Source: a virus
IMG/VR virus record: IMGVR_UViG_3300044821_000065
Coordinates: 1 to 40,053 of that record
Strand: one strand, 5' to 3'
DNA length: 40,053 nt
Each line of letters begins with the position of its first letter. Within the stretch, counting starts at the first letter, position 1. Shown here piece by piece: positions 29,441 through 36,416 of the stretch. Below the pieces are notes generated by a model. That model had not been told where the DNA came from. It saw only the letters and a program-made list of their open reading frames with translations, and ran no database searches. The translations under genes and the position numbers were made by a program.

Positions 29441-31651
29441 ATGCCAATGGATAGATTTCTTATAGCACCTTATGATCAGAACTCAGGCCAACAAAATAAC
29501 GTTCGTCCTTGGTTGATCCCAGACGAGGCATTCCAAGAATTGACCAATGCGTATGTATTTCGTGGTCGAGTAAGAAAACGATTCGGTTCTCGGTGGTTCG
29601 GTGAGACATCGCTGGAATCGAGATTTAGAGTACGGGTAGATACAACTGATCCAGCATTTGATGCTTTTGGTGCCGTTCCTGGCGCTTCCGGTGCTGTAGG
29701 ACAGATGTTTTCTATTGGGACTCAATTATTTACCGTAACTCAAAGTGGTACAGCTCCCCTTAATGATACTGGTTCTTCTGGTATCGCTTCGTTTAATACG
29801 GTTAATGGAGTCTATGCCTTTGTGGCAGTAGATTTTGCGAGTACTGCAGTCTATTGGTATCCAGCTCTTCCTGTCATGGGATTACTTACCTATGAGAATG
29901 CTCCTACCAATGACGAGACTATCATAGGATTTGATACTCGATTTGCGTATGAATATACCGGTGGATGGGAACGATTAGATCAAGAACTTACGCCTGGTGC
30001 AGCAACATGGACAGGAAATAACTCTCAATTCTTCTGGGCAACTACATGGGGTGGTGCTGAGCCCTTCAATAAAGTATTATATGTAACAAATTTCAATCAG
30101 AATGAGCCGAATTTTATGCGGACATTCTTCAATAACCAATGGGATAACTTTAGGCCTCAGATATCAGCAACGCCGACATATCTGAACTCATGTCGCCTTT
30201 TGGTCGTGTTTAAGAATAGGCTCGTAGCGCTCAACACTTGGGAAGGCGCTGGATCTCCTGGTGACAATTACACCAACAGAGCCCGATACTGCCAAATTGG
30301 ATCTCCGCTCGATGCTGATGCATGGAGGCAAGACATAAAAGGCAAAGGTAATGCTATAGATTGCCCAACGTCAGAAGCCATAATAACCGCTGAATTCGTA
30401 CGAGATCGATTGATTGTGTTCTTTGAGCGTTCTACTTGGGAATTAGTGTATACGGGCAACCAGGCATATCCATTTGTGTGGCAACAGATTAATACAGAAC
30501 TTGGTGCAGAATCCACGTTCAGTATTGTTCCTTTTGATAAGGTGGCTATTGGGGTGGCTAACGTAGGCATCATGGCTTGTAACTCAACTAACGTAGATCG
30601 TATCGATGATAAGATACCCAATACGGTATTCGACATACACAATGTTGATGGTGGTGTAGAACGCGTGTACGGTATTCGTGATTACTTTGTGGAGATGATC
30701 TACTGGGCATTTCCTGATACTGACTCAGATTCAAACTTTCCCTATCCAACACGAGTCTTGGTCTATAACTATAAGACAGGGACCTGGGCATTCTTTGAAG
30801 ATTCTATTACGGTGTTTGGTTACTTTCAGCCTACAGAAGGCATAACATGGAACTCTAATACAGTTACGTGGGATGACGATGTATCGTGGGATAGTGGTGC
30901 GTTGCAAGGTAAATTCAGACAGGTAGTAGCAGGTAACCAGGAAGGATATACCTTCATCTGTGATTCTGACGCTACGACTAATGCTGCTGTGTTACAGATT
31001 ACCAATGTCACCTCGACACCCGTTACCCGTCTACAAATCATCGATCATAATTTACGCGAAGAACAATATATCTATATACAAGGTGCTATATGGGATGATG
31101 CGAGTAATAGCTTAAATGGACAGATATATCAGGTCATCTTCATATTTGATAAGGATAATGTAGATATTGGTCCTATTGCACCATTTACCGGTGTATATCT
31201 TGGTGGTGGCTTAGTATCCCGCGTAAGCAATATAGTGTTACGCACTAAAGAATATAACTTCTACGCTAAAGAAGGCCGTAATGCCATGATCTCTAAGATA
31301 GATTTTATGGTTGATGCTACTGCTGCAGGACAGATGCAGGTAGACTTCTTTGCCTCTACTACAACAGTACCACTCCTTGAAGATAGTGCTGGTAATGGTT
31401 GTCTTTTGGGAACTGGTACTCTTGATACATTTCCGTACACAGCTGCCAATGGTACCGCTTCACCAATACCATTTGAGGCGACTGCTGCTCGACTTTGGCA
31501 TCCAGTCTACTTTCAAGCAGATGGTGAAGTTGTTCAGTTTCAGATGACTATGAATGACGCCCAGATGCGTAATACAGATGTCAGAGATTCTGGGTTCCAG
31601 TTGCATGCTATTTGTATTTATGCTCAACCTTCTAGCTCTCGATTCGAGTAA
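29441..31651 (+). CDS. Tail hub / nozzle protein (T7 gp12- or P22 gp10-like)
   Basis: 736 residues from ATG 29441; a TTG at 29423 lies in the previous gene. It begins MPMDRFLIAPYDQNSGQQNN, with RPWLIPDEAFQELTNAYVFR and RKRFGSRWF, the usual opening of podoviral hub proteins (N...GRLRKRPG). It continues with repeated beta-strand segments that suggest a propeller: RLLVVFKNRLVALNTWEG, DRLIVFFERSTWELVYTG, GIMACNSTNVDRIDDKIP. The long beta-rich C-terminus would form the nozzle. It closes the tail tube and passes DNA at ejection. Confidence 0.75.
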   Translation: MPMDRFLIAPYDQNSGQQNNVRPWLIPDEAFQELTNAYVFRGRVRKRFGSRWFGETSLESRFRVRVDTTDPAFDAFGAVPGASGAVGQMFSIGTQLFTVTQSGTAPLNDTGSSGIASFNTVNGVYAFVAVDFASTAVYWYPALPVMGLLTYENAPTNDETIIGFDTRFAYEYTGGWERLDQELTPGAATWTGNNSQFFWATTWGGAEPFNKVLYVTNFNQNEPNFMRTFFNNQWDNFRPQISATPTYLNSCRLLVVFKNRLVALNTWEGAGSPGDNYTNRARYCQIGSPLDADAWRQDIKGKGNAIDCPTSEAIITAEFVRDRLIVFFERSTWELVYTGNQAYPFVWQQINTELGAESTFSIVPFDKVAIGVANVGIMACNSTNVDRIDDKIPNTVFDIHNVDGGVERVYGIRDYFVEMIYWAFPDTDSDSNFPYPTRVLVYNYKTGTWAFFEDSITVFGYFQPTEGITWNSNTVTWDDDVSWDSGALQGKFRQVVAGNQEGYTFICDSDATTNAAVLQITNVTSTPVTRLQIIDHNLREEQYIYIQGAIWDDASNSLNGQIYQVIFIFDKDNVDIGPIAPFTGVYLGGGLVSRVSNIVLRTKEYNFYAKEGRNAMISKIDFMVDATAAGQMQVDFFASTTTVPLLEDSAGNGCLLGTGTLDTFPYTAANGTASPIPFEATAARLWHPVYFQADGEVVQFQMTMNDAQMRNTDVRDSGFQLHAICIYAQPSSSRFE

Positions 31652-31660
31652 GGAGTCTGC

Positions 31661-32188
31661 ATGCCCTACATACCCGAACAACAGATCAATACAGGTTCAT
31701 ATCTTGAAACGACCAGTGTCTTTGATGTTGGTAGCCTTGCGCAAGCTGATCCGGGTAGTGCAGAGTTTAAGGAGCTGGTAGTAAAGCTCGCCCAAAAGGT
31801 GAACGATATGCTCCTTGTCTTAAACAAGAAGGATTCTGCGTATTATCTAACGGAACAGTTCGTCACAGGACAATTATACTTCAATCCATTATCGGATAAC
31901 CCGCTTGATCTACGTGCTGGTTTTAGGATAGTTATAGATGTTGGACCTATTGGGGCCGGTGTTACCTCGGTAGCTCATGGATTGGCAATAACAAGCACCT
32001 GGAAATTCACCAAGATACTCGGGGCGGCATCCAATACAGGAACGTTGGTGTATTATCCTTTACCGTTTGCCGGAGCAACTGGTAATAATATAGAAGTAAG
32101 GGTAACCAGTACGCAGTTGGTTATAACAAATAATAGTGGTGTGACGTTTACGGATGTGTATGTGAACTTAGAGTACGTTAAAAATTAG
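31661..32188 (+). CDS. Structural protein (175 aa), probable tail accessory
   Basis: The N-terminal helix (FKELVVKLAQKVNDMLLVLN) is followed by KKDSAYYLTEQFVTGQLYFN, a pattern common in small phage tail proteins that join fibres to the tail. The second half is beta-rich (GVTSVAHGLAITSTWKF, VRVTSTQLVITNNSGVTF). AAGGAG before ATG supports the start. It lies between hub and ejection proteins, so it is likely a tail or fibre adaptor. Confidence 0.65.
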   Translation: MPYIPEQQINTGSYLETTSVFDVGSLAQADPGSAEFKELVVKLAQKVNDMLLVLNKKDSAYYLTEQFVTGQLYFNPLSDNPLDLRAGFRIVIDVGPIGAGVTSVAHGLAITSTWKFTKILGAASNTGTLVYYPLPFAGATGNNIEVRVTSTQLVITNNSGVTFTDVYVNLEYVKN

Positions 32189-32196
32189 GAGTAAGT

Positions 32197-32748
32197 ATGG
32201 GCTTTTCAGATTTCTTATTTGGCACACCAGCGGGTATACAACAAGTACCTCGCTATAATCAACAACAACAAGGTGCTCGTCAGCAAATACTATCCCAAAG
32301 TATGCAAGGACTACAGAACCCAACTAAGGGATTTGAACCGATTGCTCAACAAGCTCGCTCTCAGTTTAACCAACAGACGGTTCCCTCTTTAGCTGAACGA
32401 TTTACCTCGATGGGCGGTTACGGTTCCGGTGCATTGAGTTCTCCCGCATTCGCTTCACAATTGGGTCAAGCAGGATCAGGATTAGAGGAAGGACTGGCTG
32501 CGTTACAAGCACAATATGGCCTGCAAAATCAAGGGCAACTTATGCAATTGCTCGGTATGGGATTAAGTCCTGACAACGATACCTATCAGACGCAAGGACA
32601 GTCTGGATTCTTGAGTTCTATATTCCCTACTTTAGGAAGAGTTGGCATGCATGCATTAGGGGCAGGTCTAACCGGTGGTGCTTCTGCAGTACCATCTGCT
32701 TTGAGTGAAATACTGCAGTTATTGTCTAAACCTCAACAAATGCAATAG
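32197..32748 (+). CDS. Internal virion / ejection protein, small (183 aa)
   Basis: The protein begins MGFSDFLFGTPAGIQQVPRY and is rich in Gln and Gly, with a mixed region of amphipathic helices (LAERFTSMGGYGSGALSSPA). A Gly-rich hydrophobic segment lies near the end (LGAGLTGGASAVPSALSEIL). Proteins of this kind in P22-like phages (gp7 type) are injected with DNA and build a channel in the host envelope. It is the first of three such genes in a row. Confidence 0.7.
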   Translation: MGFSDFLFGTPAGIQQVPRYNQQQQGARQQILSQSMQGLQNPTKGFEPIAQQARSQFNQQTVPSLAERFTSMGGYGSGALSSPAFASQLGQAGSGLEEGLAALQAQYGLQNQGQLMQLLGMGLSPDNDTYQTQGQSGFLSSIFPTLGRVGMHALGAGLTGGASAVPSALSEILQLLSKPQQMQ

Positions 32749-32756
32749 GAGAGACC

Positions 32757-33887
32757 ATGGCAGCAACATTTACTCCGTTTGGTAATACATCCGCTTCGCT
32801 AGGGCAAGCCTTAGGTACAGGCATAGCAAAACCTATAGAGCAGGGGTTGGATTTTCTAACTAATCAGAAGATGCAACAAATTACCCAAAAACATCAACAT
32901 GCTCCTTATATAGGACTGGGTTACACCCCTAAAGAAGCAGCCTTTATACACGCGTTACCAGAGAAATACAGATGGGAAGCGCTGCAGGCATTAGCCCCAC
33001 AAGGTGGCAGAATGCAGCAACAGCAGCAGAATCCTATGGAAGCATTGCAACAAGAACAACCTATGCAACAGCAACAGAATCCTAATCAACAAGTTATGGA
33101 TTTATTACAGTCTTTGGGTAAGGGTAGACCAATATCAGAGCTGGGAGGCCTAGGGCAACTCGCAGCACCTCAGCAACAATTACCTCAAATGCAGCAACCT
33201 CAGCAACAACAAATGGCTCAACAACCAGAATCGCAAGGCGAATTATCACCGCGTGAAAGAATAGCTGAATATCGAAAGAACGCTGCACAGCAGCAACAAG
33301 AAGCGAAGCCCCTTAGTGCTGCGCAAAAGAAATACAATGACTCTATTGTAGATGCATCAAAAAATGCTGAAGACATATTGGAAACTGCTCAGAGAATGCT
33401 TGAATATATAGGAGAAGATCCATCAAAGTCAAAGCTTCAATATGGTGCAATAGCAACTTTGAAGTCTAAAATAAATCCTACATGGCTAGGCGAGGAAGGC
33501 CCAGGTTATGATTCTGAAGATTTCGATAAAGACGCAACGCATCTTATCAATTTAGAATCTGCCAAGCTAAAAGGCGTCCCTTCTAAGTTTAGAGTCCAAT
33601 TGATTCAGAAAGAAAAAGCTGGCGTTGAGCATACTCCCAAGGTAAATAAAAGAATTTTGCAACGGTATGAAAAATTAGCAAGTGAAAAACTAAGAATGTT
33701 GCATGCCGATCACCCTGATATCTTCAAGAACGATCAATCTTCTTCTGGAGGTAATAACACTCAAGTTACGGCGGAAGACGCAGAGAATAACCCCCTAGAA
33801 CATCCCGACTTCTTTCAAGAAGGAACTCGGTACGAAGAAGATGGGGTGACATATGTATTAAAGAATGGTGATTGGTCTAAGGAGTAA
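32757..33887 (+). CDS. Gln-rich ejection protein (376 aa)
   Basis: Begins MAATFTPFGNTSASLGQALG, then a Gln-rich low-complexity region near residues 82-185 (several runs of four or five Gln). The C-terminal half is charged and helical (ERIAEYRKNAAQQQQEAKP, then TAQRMLEYIGEDPSKSKL). Gln-rich ejection proteins are known in podoviruses and can unfold for passage through the portal. The gene overlaps no start but is one base from the next ATG. Confidence 0.7.
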   Translation: MAATFTPFGNTSASLGQALGTGIAKPIEQGLDFLTNQKMQQITQKHQHAPYIGLGYTPKEAAFIHALPEKYRWEALQALAPQGGRMQQQQQNPMEALQQEQPMQQQQNPNQQVMDLLQSLGKGRPISELGGLGQLAAPQQQLPQMQQPQQQQMAQQPESQGELSPRERIAEYRKNAAQQQQEAKPLSAAQKKYNDSIVDASKNAEDILETAQRMLEYIGEDPSKSKLQYGAIATLKSKINPTWLGEEGPGYDSEDFDKDATHLINLESAKLKGVPSKFRVQLIQKEKAGVEHTPKVNKRILQRYEKLASEKLRMLHADHPDIFKNDQSSSGGNNTQVTAEDAENNPLEHPDFFQEGTRYEEDGVTYVLKNGDWSKE

Positions 33888-33888
33888 T

Positions 33889-35661
33889 ATGGGAAAGATA
33901 ATATCTGGCGGTTTAAAGTCTCAACATCAGCAATCGTCCCCAGAAGGATGGGGTGGCTATGCAGTTCGTAACGTTGCTCGTGCACCAGTAGAACTTGCCA
34001 AGAACCTCGCATCTGGCTTTGGTGTAGGAGACTTAGCTCATGGAGCAGTCAACCAACTTCCTGGTCCTGAATTCTTACGCAATATGATTCATAAACAAAT
34101 TCCCTTGGTTACACAGAAACAAGCAGCTCGACCATTTGAGCAGGGTTTGCCAGAATATCTCACCAAGGAGCAACCTGGTGATGAATATGCTCAAGCTTTA
34201 TTGGGGCAACTCCCTTTCATAGCAGCTGGTGGTGGATTTTCATCTCCTTTAGCTTTTGGCAGAGAACTTGCTACTTCTTTAGGAGTATTAGGGGGTTCTG
34301 AAGTAGGTAAATATGCTGGCGGAGAATTAGGAGAACGATTGGGTAATCGTCCTGCCGGAGAGGTATCTGGATCTCTTGCTGGAGGATTAGCCGCTCCTTT
34401 TGCGGTAGGTTCATTCTTTAATAGACCTTCGCAATCTCTTGCGCCTAAGCTTCAAGCAACAGAAGAAGCAGCGTTTAATGCTGCTAAGGCAGGCAGGGTT
34501 GCTGCAGCAGAGAGTCAATTTGTTCCCAAGTTACAAGAAGCTAGAAAAGCCCTACAGGCGAGCGAATTTGCTATACCTAAGCAGAAGAGTTTATTTGAGA
34601 GTCTTAAAAAGAGTCAGATAGGTGAAGTTAAAAATGAAATCGCTTCTTATAAAAACCAAATAAAGTCACTCGATGAGATCAGAGCTCCTCTGTATGATAC
34701 AGCCACCAAACTAGAAAAGAATAGCCGTGGAAGCGCTCGAGATATAGCTGAAGCAATTAAAGAAGTGTCGCAAGATATAAAGAAGGGCGTTATGCCATCT
34801 GACCAGAAAGCTCTTAGCCATAATATCAGTGCTGTAAAGAATGCTATCGCTGAAGGGACATTAAGCCTAAAAGATGCTAAGAAGTTTCAGAAGAACTTTA
34901 ACGATCAGATATACAATCGTGATGCTACCAATAGCTTTAAGCGTTATATGAACAGAATAACTTCTGAATTGAATAACTTTATAGGCAGGAATGGTAGCCC
35001 AGAACACAATGCAAACTGGAACAAAGCTGAACAAGCAACACGCGAATTGAAAACTCTAAAGAAGGGTGAAAAAGAATTCCTCAGAAGTAAGGATAAGGCT
35101 ATTCGCGATATACAACGCGAGAAATTCTCTCTTCAGACAGAAGCAGGATTAAAGCAGGATATTCGAGAAGCTAAAGGTGCTTTAAAGGCAACTGAACAAG
35201 AACGTGATGCTGTCATAAATGCTATAGGAAATGAGAAATATACCGCATTCCTAGAATCAAAAGATGCCCAAAAGAATGTAGAAAAAGCTATAGGAACCCT
35301 CATTAGTACCGGTATACATAAAACAGGCGCTGTTGCTGTAGGATCTGTCTTGGGAGCTATGGTATTAGGTAAGCCTGGGGCTATTCTGGGAGGAGCAGCT
35401 GGTAAACTGGTGCAGATTGGACGAAATGAATACAAGATTGCTAAGGAAGTGTTTCAGAAGCATCCAGAATTACTAAAAGAGACTGGTGATCTCATCTTGA
35501 AACTCGGCAAAAAAGATGCACCTAGGGCAATTCCATTGGTTAACACTTTAGGTAAAAAAATTGCTGAAATAGGCAGAAAGGATGAGTCGAAGCCTACCTC
35601 AAAGCGAGGTAAAGGCAGAATAATATCAGGGGGATTAATTTCTCGTTCTCGCCCTGTATAA
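33889..35661 (+). CDS. Large ejection protein (590 aa)
   Basis: ATG 33889 is one base after the upstream stop, with AAGGAG before it. An N-terminal Gly/Ala region (FGVGDLAHGAVNQLPGPEF, later GGGFSSPLAFGRELATSLGV) has membrane-seeking segments. A long coiled coil covers residues about 185-460 (VKNEIASYKNQIKSLDEIRA). A hydrophobic segment with glycine spacing near 480-510 (AVAVGSVLGAMVLGKPGAIL) could cross a membrane. Both ends carry the same six residues, IISGGL. It is likely the third protein of the DNA-ejection complex, comparable with P22 gp16/gp20 by position. Confidence 0.7.
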   Translation: MGKIISGGLKSQHQQSSPEGWGGYAVRNVARAPVELAKNLASGFGVGDLAHGAVNQLPGPEFLRNMIHKQIPLVTQKQAARPFEQGLPEYLTKEQPGDEYAQALLGQLPFIAAGGGFSSPLAFGRELATSLGVLGGSEVGKYAGGELGERLGNRPAGEVSGSLAGGLAAPFAVGSFFNRPSQSLAPKLQATEEAAFNAAKAGRVAAAESQFVPKLQEARKALQASEFAIPKQKSLFESLKKSQIGEVKNEIASYKNQIKSLDEIRAPLYDTATKLEKNSRGSARDIAEAIKEVSQDIKKGVMPSDQKALSHNISAVKNAIAEGTLSLKDAKKFQKNFNDQIYNRDATNSFKRYMNRITSELNNFIGRNGSPEHNANWNKAEQATRELKTLKKGEKEFLRSKDKAIRDIQREKFSLQTEAGLKQDIREAKGALKATEQERDAVINAIGNEKYTAFLESKDAQKNVEKAIGTLISTGIHKTGAVAVGSVLGAMVLGKPGAILGGAAGKLVQIGRNEYKIAKEVFQKHPELLKETGDLILKLGKKDAPRAIPLVNTLGKKIAEIGRKDESKPTSKRGKGRIISGGLISRSRPV

Positions 35662-35746
35662 TTGTACCTAAAAAGTTTGCAGTCTTGTCCCACACAAAAT
35701 TGAAAACTATAGCAAATAAGATTGATTCTAATATAAGTACCAACAT
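35594..35746 (-). CDS. Two-helix small membrane protein (50 aa) antisense to the ejection gene end
   Basis: GGAGG four bases before ATG 35746 is a strong ribosome-binding site. The product begins MLVLILESILFAIVFNFVWD (first helix), has a polar loop TANFLGTIIQGENEK, and ends LIPLILFCLYLALR (second helix). The final 68 bases overlap the end of the ejection gene on the other strand. It follows the HNH gene in the same direction. A two-helix protein of this size matches class II holins. The family is not recognised. Confidence 0.5.
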   Translation of the reverse strand: MLVLILESILFAIVFNFVWDKTANFLGTIIQGENEKLIPLILFCLYLALR

Positions 35747-35762
35747 ATAACCTCCATGTGGT

Positions 35763-36290
35763 TTATTTTTCGTCTTCTTTGTATTGATGTTCTTTCTTTA
35801 TGCGTTCTTGTATGGCTCGGTTGAGCCACATATTCATAGAGATATTTCGACGGGCAGCAAGAATCTTTATCTCTGTATGGAGCTCTTCGTTTACATCGAA
35901 AGCAAGTTGAGCCCTTCGAGAATTTTCTTCCTTTTTAGAAATTTCCTCCGGCGTCCTTTTTCTTGGTTTCCATCTTCCCTTGGCCATTTTATCATCAGAA
36001 TTGTCGCTGTGGCTCCCTAGAAATAAATGCTCTACTCTTATACACTTAGGGTTATCGCAAGAGTGGCATACAAGTTTTCCGTCTGGTATTTCACCTTTAA
36101 AAACTATCCAAGAAGCTCTGTGAGCCAGAAAAGATTTTCCGCATATTGTTGTAGAGCCATAGCCTTTTGATCCATTTCCGGCTATCCATTCTTGGCATCC
36201 ATTCGCAGGATTTATCCTGGAGTTCATATTGAGTTTTAGCATTAAAAACTCTCTTTTTTTTTCATCCAGTACTATTTTCTTAAACTTCAT
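35763..36290 (-). CDS. HNH homing endonuclease fused to a ribbon-helix-helix domain
   Basis: 175 residues. The first 108 are a HNH nuclease of the phage type: GYGSTTICGKSFLAHRASW with His57-Arg58, KLVCHSCDNPKC with His76 and Asn80, then EHLFLGSHSDNSDDKMAKGR with His88. The C-terminal 45 residues, AFDVNEELHTEIKILAARRN then ISMNMWLNRAIQERIKKE, are a ribbon-helix-helix of the Arc/CopG or HicB type. Fusion of these two is unusual. The RHH could target the nuclease or repress its gene; a palindrome lies in the promoter. AGGAG is four bases upstream of ATG. Confidence 0.85.
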   Translation of the reverse strand: MKFKKIVLDEKKREFLMLKLNMNSRINPANGCQEWIAGNGSKGYGSTTICGKSFLAHRASWIVFKGEIPDGKLVCHSCDNPKCIRVEHLFLGSHSDNSDDKMAKGRWKPRKRTPEEISKKEENSRRAQLAFDVNEELHTEIKILAARRNISMNMWLNRAIQERIKKEHQYKEDEK

Positions 36291-36313
36291 GCTTCTCCTT
36301 AGTGTTTCCTCTA

Positions 36314-36343
36314 AGTGTACGCTAACTAGTGCTAGTTTGTCAA
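36314..36343 (-). promoter_or_regulatory. Promoter of the HNH-RHH gene with embedded operator palindrome
   Basis: On the minus strand TTGACA (36343-36338) and TACACT (36319-36314) are 18 bases apart. The spacer contains AACTAG-TG-CTAGTT (36324-36337), a palindrome with six-base arms that abuts the -35 box. RHH dimers typically bind such palindromes, so self-repression is suggested. The spacing of 18 makes the promoter weaker. Confidence 0.6.
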
Positions 36344-36380
36344 GCGCATTGCCTGCGTCTTATTATTTTTACTTAAATGT

Positions 36381-36410
36381 CCTTAGTATATTTTTTAAAA
36401 AACTAAGGAG
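36381..36410 (+). promoter_or_regulatory. Hairpin that would mask the ribosome-binding site of the first fibre gene
   Basis: CCTTAGT (36381-36387) pairs with ACTAAGG (36402-36408), and inner T and A runs (36391-36396, 36397-36402) can extend the pairing. The 3' arm includes most of AAGGAG, the Shine-Dalgarno sequence of the gene at 36417. Translation would require opening of this stem. Confidence 0.6.
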
Positions 36411-36416
36411 TTTAGT

